Positions 9,711 to 17,610 of a stretch of DNA of 47,367 nucleotides are shown piece by piece. The DNA is from Chloroflexota bacterium (GTDB lineage: Bacteria > Chloroflexota > Anaerolineae > 4572-78 > J111). A program made the position numbers and the translations under genes. Position 1 is the first letter of the stretch, and the number at the start of each line of letters is the position of its first letter. The DNA lies in assembly GCA_016860845.1 (NCBI GenBank), contig BOKF01000063.1, positions 1 through 47,367 on the forward strand, read 5' to 3'. The notes beneath the pieces were generated by a model. It saw nothing but the letters and a program-made list of their open reading frames with translations, was not told the origin of the DNA and made no database searches.

Positions 9711-9899
9711 ATGCCTTTTGAACATTCCCCTGCTTCAAACTTTTTTCAAACCGGGAACTGGTATCATAGAATTAGCTTTCCCTTTCAGCGGTTTTTCTTC
9801 GATTCCTTGGTTCAAAAGCAAGAGGCACTTGAAGTTGCAGCAGTTCTCCTTATGGAACTTGGGTTGCTGGCGCGAGTAGAAGGAACACATTTTGACTAA
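9711..9899 (+). CDS. Small hypothetical protein (62 aa)
   Basis: A 62-codon ORF starts 5 bp after the kinase stop and overlaps the next ORF by 8 bp. It has aromatic-rich NWYHRISFPFQRFFF followed by a helical stretch (KQEALEVAAVLLMELGLLARVE). I recognise no family and see no strong ribosome site, so it may be chance coding. Confidence 0.3.
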   Translation: MPFEHSPASNFFQTGNWYHRISFPFQRFFFDSLVQKQEALEVAAVLLMELGLLARVEGTHFD

Positions 9900-10140
9900 A
9901 GATAGTCCAGACAGTCATCCCAGCCCCACTAATAAATTGCTGTACGGTGACGGTATTCCTGGTGTGGAAGCCCTCGGCCACACCCTCATCGAGGCCCATG
10001 TAGATGGCGTGCTGTTCTTTCTGGCAGTCGAGATTGAATTACTTTTAAAGGACTACTTAAAAAAGAATGGCCTGCCTCCGACCCCCATTGATTTAGAAAT
10101 AATGATAGCCGAAGCGGCCAAAGCAATGCTAGGCGAATAA
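9892..10140 (+). CDS. Small hypothetical protein (82 aa)
   Basis: This ORF encodes 82 residues. It starts at a TTG (9892) with AAGGA (9880-9884) 7 nt upstream and is followed by a strong terminator. The middle is a hydrophobic helix (HVDGVLFFLAVEIELLLKDYL) with an acidic, helical C-terminus (PIDLEIMIAEAAKAMLGE). No family is recognised. It may be co-transcribed with the sensor kinase. The good ribosome site and terminator support real expression. Confidence 0.5.
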   Translation: MTKDSPDSHPSPTNKLLYGDGIPGVEALGHTLIEAHVDGVLFFLAVEIELLLKDYLKKNGLPPTPIDLEIMIAEAAKAMLGE

Positions 10141-10162
10141 TTAAAAACCAAGCAGTAATAAG

Positions 10163-10189
10163 AAAAGCCGCCCATCCGGCGGCTTTTTT
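10163..10189. terminator. Bidirectional intrinsic terminator
   Basis: AAAAGCCGCC (10163-10172) and GGCGGCTTTT (10178-10187) form a perfect 10-bp stem with a 5-nt loop. An A-run on one side and T6 on the other allow it to work for the rightward small ORFs and for the leftward lyase gene that ends at 10280. Confidence 0.9.
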
Positions 10190-10279
10190 ATTTAACGCTC
10201 ATTTCCTCCCCCATTTCCCTTGGAATGCTTAAAATCTGTAGAAATCGGGTGTCCCAATTGAGATGCCCGGCATAATCTC

Positions 10280-11773
10280 TCAATCGGCCAATTCTTGCGC
10301 CCTCTTCAACAGCCGGGCTGTTGCCGCTGCCAGCCGCGCTACCATTTCGGCCTGCCACGTCTCCATCTCTCCCAGGACATTCCGGTAAGTGGTCAACATC
10401 CCTTGCACGGCTTGTGGGGCAGCGCCGCCCGGCCCGATGCGGGTTTCGACAATAGCCCGGGTGTCCAATACTCCGGCAAGCTGCTCCTCAGACAAACCAA
10501 GAGGGCGACCGAGGACATTGTTAGCAGCCAAATCCAACAGCTCAACCTGGAACGGCTGCCCGGTTTGCAGGCCGGCCCGAACGGCTTGCCCGACAATACG
10601 GTGGGCTGTGTTGGCATCAATCTGGGCCGTAAGCATGATAAACTCGGCCAGGTCGGTCGCACTGCCATAACTTTGCTTGGCCCGTTGAGCCATGACCTCT
10701 TTATTGACCGTCAAGCCGGCCAGGGTTCCGGCCAGAAGCTGCACGGCTTGCCGGGTCTGCTCCAGGGCCAGCGGCGCCCCGCCGTAGGCAAAGATACGGT
10801 TGTCAATCTGGCCTGAAGGCGTGACCTGATGGGCGGCAGCGCTAGCCAAGCGGCCAATCATCTCACGGGCAACGCCGCGCACAAAGGCCAGGCTGTAGGG
10901 ATTCTTTTTGTGGGGCATGATGACGCTGATGCGGGAATGACGGTCGGCCAGCTCGATAAAATTAAATTCAGCCGTAGCCCACAACTGCAAATCTTCGGCC
11001 AGGCGGTCGGCATTCGCTAAAAGGGCAACCGCTGTGCTCAAGACCTCAATCGGCCCATCCGGCTGCCACATCGCATCGCGGGTGTGCAAGACCAGCCCGG
11101 CAAAGCCCAGGAGTTCGGCCAGGCGGACCCGGTCCAGGGGCAGCCGGGAGCCATTGGTGCTGCCGGAGCCGGCCGGGCTGAGATTGGTGCGCTCAAAAAC
11201 GTCACACAGGCGGGCCAGGTCGCGCGTCATGGGCTGGACAAAGGTCAGCAGGTAATGGGCCAGGGTGGTAGGGTGAGCAGTTTGCAGGTAGGTATAATCG
11301 GGCATGAGGGTGTGCAGGTGCGCCTCAGCCATGTCAAGCAGCGCCATCATCAAATTGAGCAGCGCGCCGGTCAGCGCCAGCAAACATTCTCGAACGACGA
11401 GCAGATAGGCAATAGTGGTTACTTCGCGGCGAGGCCGGCCCGCCTGCAACCAGCCTGCCACCTCCGGCGCCTGCTGGCGCAGCACATACTCGCGGTTGTT
11501 GTAGGCATCGCCGCGCGCCGGGTTAAAGGGAAACTCGGCGGCGGGGATAGCATGCAGTTCCAACAGCACCGCCAGTAATTTGGCCCCAATTTCAGGGGGG
11601 ATCAGGCCGATCTCGACCAGCATAACCGCGTGGGCCAAATCGGCCAGGCTCATGCCCTCATAGAGCAGCGGCCCATCCCCGGCTTCCAGGGCAAAGGCCG
11701 AAGCGATCAATTCTGGGGCGGGGCCTTCTTTCAGCCGGTCGCCCAAACCCAGGTGGCCACTCAGTTCAGTCAT
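10280..11773 (-). CDS. Argininosuccinate lyase-like enzyme (fumarase/aspartase superfamily)
   Basis: This 497-residue protein has the superfamily's three conserved regions. GRPRREVTT stands where ArgH has GRSRNDQVAT. TAHPTTLAHYLLTF replaces the QRAQP...HHLLAY region. The signature loop SVIMPHKKNPYSLAFVRG replaces GSSxMPQKKNP. One Ser of the signature remains, but the preceding Gly-Ser context is changed to Ile-Ser-Val, so the substrate is probably not argininosuccinate. Start: ATG 11773 with AGGAG 8 nt upstream. The in-frame ATG at 11791 lacks a ribosome site. It lies divergent from the lacI gene of the sugar locus, so it may act on a sugar-acid or amino-sugar derivative. That is inference from context only. 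Assignment to the superfamily is secure. Confidence 0.85.
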   Translation of the reverse strand: MTELSGHLGLGDRLKEGPAPELIASAFALEAGDGPLLYEGMSLADLAHAVMLVEIGLIPPEIGAKLLAVLLELHAIPAAEFPFNPARGDAYNNREYVLRQQAPEVAGWLQAGRPRREVTTIAYLLVVRECLLALTGALLNLMMALLDMAEAHLHTLMPDYTYLQTAHPTTLAHYLLTFVQPMTRDLARLCDVFERTNLSPAGSGSTNGSRLPLDRVRLAELLGFAGLVLHTRDAMWQPDGPIEVLSTAVALLANADRLAEDLQLWATAEFNFIELADRHSRISVIMPHKKNPYSLAFVRGVAREMIGRLASAAAHQVTPSGQIDNRIFAYGGAPLALEQTRQAVQLLAGTLAGLTVNKEVMAQRAKQSYGSATDLAEFIMLTAQIDANTAHRIVGQAVRAGLQTGQPFQVELLDLAANNVLGRPLGLSEEQLAGVLDTRAIVETRIGPGGAAPQAVQGMLTTYRNVLGEMETWQAEMVARLAAATARLLKRAQELAD

Positions 11774-11964
11774 GGGACAAACTCCTGGCATAATTTTACA
11801 CTTTGTTTGATTTCAGCCAAACGGATAGCTGCATCGTAAATTATATTCCGGAGCTTGTGGCCCTGCATAGGGTCCGTCCCAATTCTATGGTAACGTAGGA
11901 CGAGATGGCAACTTGTCCTATAGAACTGCCTAAAATTTGGGGCAGACCCCTCCATATCCTACCT

Positions 11965-11993
11965 TTGCCAATGTTCTATTTTTATGTTATAAT
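11965..11993 (+). promoter_or_regulatory. Strong promoter of lacI-rbsD
   Basis: TTGCCA (11965-11970) is separated by 17 bp from a perfect TATAAT (11988-11993). The predicted start near 12000 lies inside the adjacent palindrome. Confidence 0.8.
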
Positions 11994-11995
11994 GA

Positions 11996-12019
11996 GAAAA
12001 CGATTGCGCAACGGTTTGC
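11996..12019 (+). promoter_or_regulatory. LacI-family operator O1
   Basis: A 24-bp near-palindrome centred on TTGCGCAA (half AAAACGATTGC, other half GCAACGGTTTGC) covers the predicted +1 of the lacI promoter. It matches the perfect palindrome at 28582-28605 at 21 of 24 positions. The CG-centred form is typical of LacI/PurR/RbsR operators. Position implies autorepression. Confidence 0.85.
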
Positions 12020-12040
12020 GGGAGGTGAGCTATCATCACT

Positions 12041-13042
12041 ATGCGGGACGTGGCAGAACGCGCGGGCGTATCTGTCACCAGTGTCTCTCACGTTATCAAC
12101 CAAACGCGGCTGGTCAGCGACGACCTGCGTGAGCGCGTCCTGACTGCCATGAATGAATTAGGCTACCAGCCTAATGCCCTGGCCCGCAGTTTACGCCGTA
12201 AAGAGACTTATACCATTGGCGTTATTATGACCAACAGCGCCGATCCCTTTTTTGCCGAGGTGACCAGAGGGGTTGAGGATGCCTGTTTTGAGCAGGGGTA
12301 CAACATCATTCTGTGTAACTCTGACAGCGACCTGGACAAAGAACTCTTTTACACCAACGAATTAATTAAAAAACGGGTTGACGGTATTCTTTTCCTGGCC
12401 GCCGGAGGCAAAAGCACTCAGCATATCCGCACCATGCAGCAACGCAAAACTCCCCTGGTGGTAGTTGATCGTTATATCCCTGATCTGGCCGTTGACACCG
12501 TTTTGATTGATAATGCCCGCGGCGGCTGGCTGGCCACCCACCATCTTATTGAACTGGGCCACCGGCGGATCGGCTGCATTAGTGGGCCTTCTGACCTCAC
12601 CCTGAGTGCCGAGCGGGTGACCGGCTACCGGCGGTCGCTCCAAGAGGCCGGTATCCAGGTAGATGAAAGCCTGATTGTCAAAGGCAACTTTCAGTATGAA
12701 ACCGGCTATCAGGCTGCTCAACAATTCCTGGCCCAGCCTATCCCCCCAACAGCTATCTTCGCCTGCAATGATCTGATGGCGATTGGAGTTATCAATGCCG
12801 CCGTAAAACAAGGCTGGCAGGTACCAGACCGGCTGTCGGTCATCGGGTTTGACGATATTCGGATGGCGGCCTATATCAATCCCCTGCTGACCACCGTAGC
12901 CCAGCCCAAGTACGAGATGGGTTCTATCGCCACGACCATGCTCCTGGAACGGATTCATAACCAGGAGATGGCCCCGCGCCAAAAGCTGCTGGACACCCAA
13001 CTTGTCGTGCGCGAGTCAACCGCACCACCCTGTGTTGTTTAA
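12041..13042 (+). CDS. LacI-family transcriptional regulator (RbsR-like)
   Basis: This is a sugar-responsive repressor of about 333 residues. The helix-turn-helix is MRDVAERAGVSVTSVSHVIN, followed by the hinge region GYQPNALARSLRRKETYTIGVI. The periplasmic-binding-protein-like effector domain has ADPFFAEVTRGVEDACFEQGY, RRIGCISGP, FACNDLMAIG and SVIGFDDIRMAAYINPLLTTV. It reads into rbsD 14 bp later and carries an operator at its promoter, matched by an operator at the ABC-transporter promoter. The start is uncertain. GGAGGT (12021-12026) is 14 nt from the first ATG, and the family normally has two to four residues before the DVA motif. In-frame ATC codons at 12032 and 12035 sit at ideal distance, so a rare ATC start is possible. 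Confidence 0.95.
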   Translation: MRDVAERAGVSVTSVSHVINQTRLVSDDLRERVLTAMNELGYQPNALARSLRRKETYTIGVIMTNSADPFFAEVTRGVEDACFEQGYNIILCNSDSDLDKELFYTNELIKKRVDGILFLAAGGKSTQHIRTMQQRKTPLVVVDRYIPDLAVDTVLIDNARGGWLATHHLIELGHRRIGCISGPSDLTLSAERVTGYRRSLQEAGIQVDESLIVKGNFQYETGYQAAQQFLAQPIPPTAIFACNDLMAIGVINAAVKQGWQVPDRLSVIGFDDIRMAAYINPLLTTVAQPKYEMGSIATTMLLERIHNQEMAPRQKLLDTQLVVRESTAPPCVV

Positions 13043-13056
13043 GAGGGAGATAAGTG

Positions 13057-13452
13057 ATGAAGAAAATCGGGATTATCAACGGGCCAATTTCAGCCGTCAT
13101 CGCCAGCCTGGGCCACACCGATACGGTGGTGATTGCCGACGCCGGCCTGCCTATTCCCAGCGGGCCGGAGCGCATTGATCTGGCCCTGAGCGCCGGTCTG
13201 CCCGCCTTTCTCGACACCCTGCGCGTCGTCCTGGCCGAGATGCAGGTCGAGCGGGCGATTGTAGCCAGCGAAATGCTGGAAGTCAGCCCAACTGTTTACC
13301 AGGCTGTCCGAACCCTTTTGGGCCAAATCCCCATTGACACCCTGCCTCACGAGTCCTTCAAACAACAGACCCGCTCAGCGCGAGCGGTGATTCGCACCGG
13401 CGAGTTTACCCCTTACGCCAACATCATTTTAGTGGCCGGCGTGGTGTTTTAA
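13057..13452 (+). CDS. rbsD: D-ribose pyranase RbsD (RbsD/FucU family)
   Basis: The 131-residue protein interconverts the pyranose and furanose forms of a sugar after uptake. It has the N-terminal MKKIGIINGPISAVIASLGHTD with the catalytic His20, the DAGLPIP loop and the C-terminal YANIILVAGVVF. Full length for the family. GAGGGAG lies 8 nt before ATG 13057, and a GTG at 13054 is the alternative. It follows lacI in one operon. Its 3' end overlaps the convergent phosphohexomutase gene by 24 bp. RbsD and FucU are relatives with ribose or fucose specificity; the transporter context favours a ribose-like sugar but does not prove it. Confidence 0.93.
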   Translation: MKKIGIINGPISAVIASLGHTDTVVIADAGLPIPSGPERIDLALSAGLPAFLDTLRVVLAEMQVERAIVASEMLEVSPTVYQAVRTLLGQIPIDTLPHESFKQQTRSARAVIRTGEFTPYANIILVAGVVF

Positions 13453-14802
13453 GGCTGCCTGCCGGGCCAGTATACGCCCCAGAGTCGGCGCCCGTTCGCT
13501 GACTTCCGCTTGAATTTCTTGCAGGCGGGCCTCGCTGTTCCCTTCACAACGGACGGTAATCAGCGGCTCGGTGACAGAGGCGCGAGCCAGCACCCAGCCG
13601 CCGTCAAAGACCACGCGCACGCCATCCACCGTATTAATTTCGTGACCGGCAAACGCCGCTGGCAATTCGGTCAAGATAGCTTCCCGTTCCTCCAGGGAAC
13701 AGGGCAGCCGTAAATCGGGGGTAATGGGGTAGTAGGGAATGTCGGCCGTTAGAGCCGACAGGGGTTGGCCGGCCTCGGACAAAATTTGCAGAAACAGCAG
13801 GGTCGCAAAAAGGGCGTCATCACGCCCCAATTCGCCAAAAAAGAGATGGCCGCTGATTTCGCCGCCCAACCCGGCCTGTTCCCGCAACAGTCTTGTTTTA
13901 ATAAAGGTGTGACCCGAACGTTCCATCAGCGGCAGTCCACCCCAGCGTTTGACTTCGTCGGCGACAACGCTAGAACACTTGATGTCGTAGACCACTTTGC
14001 GCTCAGCGGGAGTCTGGGCTTGCGGGAGACGATGCCGGATAAACAAGACCAGGGCCTGGTCGCCGGGCAAAATGTGGCCGGTCTCGTCCACAAACACCGC
14101 CCGGTCGCCGTCCCCATCATAGGCGACGCCCAAATCGGCCCCTTCAGCCACAATCTGCTCCGCTAGCCCCTTGAGATGGGCGGCCACCGCCGGGTTCGGA
14201 TCGCGGTTGGGGAAGCGGCCATCAATCTCACAGAAACGCTCAAGCACCTGATAACCCTTGCTGCGCAGCACCGCCGGGGCGACCCGCGAAAAACAGCCGT
14301 TGCCGGCGTCAACCACCACCTTGAGCGGGCGTCCTGCTGGAAAAAAGCGGGCAATATCGGCCTGGTACGCCTCCAGCACATCGGCTCGATCCCAATAGCC
14401 ATTGCCCTGGCGAAACTGGCCGGCTTGCATCTGCTGGCGCAGTGCCTGCAACACCTCTTCCGTTATCGGCCACTCGCCGAGCATCAGTTTGAAACCGTTG
14501 TAACCCGGCGGGTTGTGCGAGGCGGTCACCATGACCATCCCGTCGGCTTTGAGCCACTGGCGGGCAAAGTACATGGCCGATGTCGGTGCCAGGCCCGCAT
14601 CTAAAACGTAACAGCCGGCCGCCAGCAAACCTTCAATCAACGCCCCTTTCAGGATGGGCGTGCTGGGCCGGGCATCGCCGCCGACCACCACCCGCCCTCC
14701 GGCCAGGGCTGTCCCCACCGTCTGCCCAAAGTCACGGGCAAAGGTCGGCGTTAACTCCTGGCCATATAAGCCGCGAATATCACAACTTTTGAAAACGCTC
14801 AT
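13429..14802 (-). CDS. Phosphomannomutase/phosphoglucomutase family protein
   Basis: The 457-residue alpha-D-phosphohexomutase has all four active-site loops: the phosphoserine loop TASHNPPGYNG (Ser95), the metal loop DGDGDR (229-234), the sugar-binding GGEISGH, and a C-terminal phosphate loop RASVTEP, where the family usually has RASNTEP. It moves phosphate between C6 and C1 of a hexose phosphate. Start: ATG 14802, which overlaps the FGGY kinase stop by 4 bp (ATGA), implying coupled translation. An upstream GTG (14826) would extend it into the kinase. Its end overlaps rbsD tail-to-tail by 24 bp. It is probably the last step before central metabolism or nucleotide-sugar synthesis in this locus. 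Confidence 0.92.
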   Translation of the reverse strand: MSVFKSCDIRGLYGQELTPTFARDFGQTVGTALAGGRVVVGGDARPSTPILKGALIEGLLAAGCYVLDAGLAPTSAMYFARQWLKADGMVMVTASHNPPGYNGFKLMLGEWPITEEVLQALRQQMQAGQFRQGNGYWDRADVLEAYQADIARFFPAGRPLKVVVDAGNGCFSRVAPAVLRSKGYQVLERFCEIDGRFPNRDPNPAVAAHLKGLAEQIVAEGADLGVAYDGDGDRAVFVDETGHILPGDQALVLFIRHRLPQAQTPAERKVVYDIKCSSVVADEVKRWGGLPLMERSGHTFIKTRLLREQAGLGGEISGHLFFGELGRDDALFATLLFLQILSEAGQPLSALTADIPYYPITPDLRLPCSLEEREAILTELPAAFAGHEINTVDGVRVVFDGGWVLARASVTEPLITVRCEGNSEARLQEIQAEVSERAPTLGRILARQAALKHHAGH

Positions 14803-16295
14803 TCTAGATAACCCCGCGCCGCACACGCCTCCTTGAATTGTTGGTAACGGGTTTCATAGGCCCCTGCCAGAGCAGATCGCGGCTCTATCCCTTCTACCAG
14901 GCGGACCATCGCCCGCGCCGCCGGAACTAAGCCGTCATACCACGTCCCCGCAGCGGCGATGACCGCCGCACCCATTGCTCCGCCGGTCACTTCGGGCCGA
15001 ACCAGCGTCCGGCCCAGAATATCGGCGCGCAGTTGGCTCCAGGCCCGGCTGCGCGTCGCCCCCCCGGCGCTGTAGAGGGTATCGCCAATTTCCGCGCCCA
15101 GCCCGGCCAAGACTTCATAGGCCAGGCGTTCCACATAGGCCACTCCCTCAAGGTGGGCAGTGTAATCTGAGGCAAGCAGACGATCAGGTTGAGATGGATA
15201 GGGGATAATTGTACCGTTAGCGAGATCAAGCACAAATCCCTCGGCGGCGGGCCGGGCAAAGGGAAAACGTTCGCCCAGGCGGGCCAAAGGGTAAATAATA
15301 GTATCGGTGGGAGCCATATCGAGCGCCTGGGCATTGAATTCTGCCCACTTTTCTTGCGGAAAGCGCAGGGCGATAGCTTCGCCGCCGGTGTTGCTGGCTC
15401 CACCCGGCAGCCAGTAGCCGGTGGGATGGCGGTGGCTGTAGATGCGACCCTGGGGGTCGCGCAAGAGTTGTTGGGTGACGCCTTTAACCACCAGTGTTGT
15501 CCCCAGAGTGCTGTTCCAGTCGCCGGGCGCGACTGCCCCGGTGGAAATCTGCGAGGTGCAGCCGTCGGTCATGCCGGCCAATACCGGAATTCCCACCGGC
15601 AGACCGGTCGCCTCGGCGCAGGCGGGCGAGATATGGGCAATCACCACGCCGGGCCGGATCACGGCCGGCAGGCGTTCCAGCGGGATAGCCAGCTTCGTCT
15701 CGATAAAGTCCGGCCAGCACGTCTGCTGCACATCGTAGCCGGTTTTGAGCGCATCGGAGAAATTGGTCACACCGTATTCGCCGGTCAAGCGGCCGACGAC
15801 AAAATCGGCGGCGTGGATAAAGCGGTGGGTCGCTGCGAACAGCTTCGCTTCGTGGTGGCGCAGCCACAAAATTTTGGCTAAAGCAAAAGAAGCGTTAAAG
15901 CGATAGCCCAAAGCGGCGGCCAGCTCGCTTCCCGCAGCCTGGACTTCCTCGGCTTCGGCCTGCGCCCGGCTGTCGTTGTACATCATGGCCGGTCGCAGCG
16001 GTTTGCCCTTAACATCAATGGGCAGGATTGTGCCCGAAGTCGAAGTGACAGCCAGCGCGGAAATCACCTCAGTGGAGTGGCCTTGCGTACGCAGATCCGC
16101 GATCACCCGGCGCAAGCAGGTGATGACTGCCGCCCACCACATCTCCGGCTCTTGCTCGGCCCAACGCGGCGGAAGTTCCGGCAGAGGGATTAAGGCGAAC
16201 GGTTCGGCGGCTTGCGCCTGAACCCCTCCTTGCGGGTCACAGGCCACCACCCGTGCCCCTTGTGTTCCGACATCAATTCCAATAACGAAGGTCAT
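14799..16295 (-). CDS. FGGY-family carbohydrate kinase
   Basis: This 498-residue kinase phosphorylates a ketose or polyol using ATP. The N-terminal FGGY domain starts with FVIGIDVGTQGARVVACD (phosphate loop 1). A middle WAEQEPEMWW matches the pentulose-kinase sub-group. GMTDGCTSQISTGA holds the catalytic Asp244. The C-terminal domain has SAGGATRSRAWSQLRADILG for adenosine binding. Length is typical. It is coupled to the phosphohexomutase downstream. The ribosome site is weak. Exact sugar (xylulose, ribulose, a hexulose or other) cannot be read from motifs. Confidence 0.92.
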   Translation of the reverse strand: MTFVIGIDVGTQGARVVACDPQGGVQAQAAEPFALIPLPELPPRWAEQEPEMWWAAVITCLRRVIADLRTQGHSTEVISALAVTSTSGTILPIDVKGKPLRPAMMYNDSRAQAEAEEVQAAGSELAAALGYRFNASFALAKILWLRHHEAKLFAATHRFIHAADFVVGRLTGEYGVTNFSDALKTGYDVQQTCWPDFIETKLAIPLERLPAVIRPGVVIAHISPACAEATGLPVGIPVLAGMTDGCTSQISTGAVAPGDWNSTLGTTLVVKGVTQQLLRDPQGRIYSHRHPTGYWLPGGASNTGGEAIALRFPQEKWAEFNAQALDMAPTDTIIYPLARLGERFPFARPAAEGFVLDLANGTIIPYPSQPDRLLASDYTAHLEGVAYVERLAYEVLAGLGAEIGDTLYSAGGATRSRAWSQLRADILGRTLVRPEVTGGAMGAAVIAAAGTWYDGLVPAARAMVRLVEGIEPRSALAGAYETRYQQFKEACAARGYLE

Positions 16296-16301
16296 GGCTG
16301 A

Positions 16302-16500
16302 TTAATCCAGCGTATTGCGGAAGGCGTTAATACTTTTGGCAAGTTGTTCATCTGCTTCATAGAGTTTATGCTGTTCGGTTTGAGAAATGTAACGCCTCCC
16401 ATTTCAGCCGCCGCCCCGAAACCTTCGTTTAAGGACTGTCTCAAAGTGCCAAAATCAATCCGAAAAAATGCAGAGTCTGTGCGGTCGGTTACAAACGGTG
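16302..16500 (-). pseudogene. Remnant of a small helical protein, possibly four-helix-bundle (S23-like)
   Basis: Just upstream of the FGGY kinase, a minus-strand frame ends in RYISQTEQHKLYEADEQLAKSINAFRNTLD split over two frames: SAFFRIDFGTLRQSLNEGFG leads by a one-base shift near 16,395 into GRRYISQTEQHKLYEADEQL, then a TAA at 16302-16304. The pattern resembles the C-terminal half of the 23S-rRNA-intervening-sequence/four-helix-bundle family. No start is visible. Family assignment is tentative. Confidence 0.35.
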
Positions 16501-16562
16501 GTTAGCTGGACATCTGGGCTAAACAAATCTTTGGCTCTGTACAGAACCAGAAATTAACTTTT

Positions 16563-16652
16563 CTATTTCCATATTTTTCCGACCAGCACCAACATCATCG
16601 GACCAACTACACCGATACCAAAAATAAATATCACAAGTAATGTAAGTGTTTA
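16563..16652 (-). pseudogene. In-frame duplicate of a membrane-protein C-terminal segment
   Basis: Directly after the TAA of the membrane gene (16650-16652), the same frame continues for 28 codons to a TAG (16563-16565). It contains IFIFGIGVVGPMMLVLVGK, which parallels the final segment FFILGIAAVGPIVFMISSKL of the intact gene. It is either the tail of a lost tandem paralogue or a stop-codon extension. Confidence 0.6.
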
Positions 16653-17072
16653 TTCGTTTTTCTGCTGGTTTTGCAAATCTCTCCATAGCTTCGAGCTAAT
16701 CATAAAAACTATCGGACCAACAGCGGCGATACCCAAGATAAAAAACGGAATCAATACCAGTGCTCCGGCATTTCCCCATTGACTTGACATGTCTAAAAAA
16801 TCTGCAACGCTCAAGGACATACATGATACAAGGGTAAAGCTGACTACCCAACCAATAATAGTGACCAGAACTAAAGATTTTGAAGCGGTTGCAACTCTTT
16901 GCAGAATTAGCCATTGTACCACCCCTATAGAGCCAATAACAGCAATGGTAGCTAAAAACATTTCACTTGTTATTGTAAGCGTTTCAAGGATTGAGTAGGC
17001 AAGAGTACATCCCAATATGGTTACAAAAGTTGCATTTGCAACAACCCAATTGGACAGAAACTTATGATTCAT
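16650..17072 (-). CDS. Small integral membrane protein (four TM segments)
   Basis: The ORF encodes 140 residues with four hydrophobic segments, near VANATFVTILGCTLAYSILE, FLATIAVIGSIGVVQWLIL, LVLVTIIGWVVSFTLVSCMS and ALVLIPFFILGIAAVGPIVF, and a short charged tail (KLWRDLQNQQKNE). I recognise no family. I chose ATG 17072; a TTG at 17096 is possible, and neither has a strong ribosome site. The codon use is AT-richer than in its neighbours, which suggests later acquisition. It interrupts the leftward sugar operon between the DUF4432 gene and the FGGY kinase. A partial copy of its last segment follows its stop. Confidence 0.65.
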   Translation of the reverse strand: MNHKFLSNWVVANATFVTILGCTLAYSILETLTITSEMFLATIAVIGSIGVVQWLILQRVATASKSLVLVTIIGWVVSFTLVSCMSLSVADFLDMSSQWGNAGALVLIPFFILGIAAVGPIVFMISSKLWRDLQNQQKNE

Positions 17073-17225
17073 TCGTTGCTTTATCTCTAGGGTCAAAATC
17101 TGACACTCAAAAGTAGTTTTTACTTAGGGTAATACTTAACTTCAGCATTTAACGAGTCCGCCTAACCACAGAATATGGATTATGCTGATTTTTTTATAAC
17201 CTCAGTTTGGCATTTTCCCGAAAAT

Positions 17226-17325
17226 CACCCTTCGATACGGGTTAGCGCCCTACTCAGGATGATTTTCGGGACTTTATCGCATCCTGGAGTAGCGCGAAAC
17301 GAAATGGAGCGCGTATCGAAGGGTG
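17226..17325. repeat. Palindromic intergenic repeat with CACCCTTCGATACG ends
   Basis: CACCCTTCGATACG (17226-17239) is perfectly inverted at 17312-17325, with internal CTACTCAGGATG / CTGGAGTAG pieces. A related single arm is at 30359-30424. It has the form of a non-autonomous repeat unit and no coding capacity. Confidence 0.7.
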
Positions 17326-17428
17326 CGATTGTGTTAAGTGGGTTGTCAAAAGTTTCTTGAATAATGTTTGACAAAATTCAGGCGAAACTGCCATCTAATT
17401 CTTCAAGTTACTCTTGGCAAGGTACTTA

Positions 17429-17604
17429 GTTACGGTTTTGAAACCGTAACCCAGCCTCACCGGATGTTAATCCGCCGCTGCGTTTTGGATGGGAGCAGGT
17501 ATTCACCCCGTACCCGGCTGGGACGGCTTAAGCCGGTTCACTACGGGTGGCGATGACATCATCGCCACCATCAAAAGTAGGGGCGGCCGGCCGGCCGCCC
17601 CTAC
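17429..17604. repeat. Chain of palindromes downstream of the sugar operon
   Basis: Perfect or near-perfect hairpins follow one another: GTTACGGTTT/AAACCGTAAC (17429-17450), CGGAT/AATCCG (about 17460-17473), CGGCTTAAGCCG (17524-17535), GGTGGCGATGA/TCATCGCCACC (17546-17569) and a 28-bp perfect palindrome with half GTAGGGGCGGCCGG (17577-17604). The last lies 7 bp after the DUF4432 stop and could end or protect the long leftward transcript. The rest of 17073-17610 holds no gene. Confidence 0.7.
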
Positions 17605-17610
17605 CGCTCA

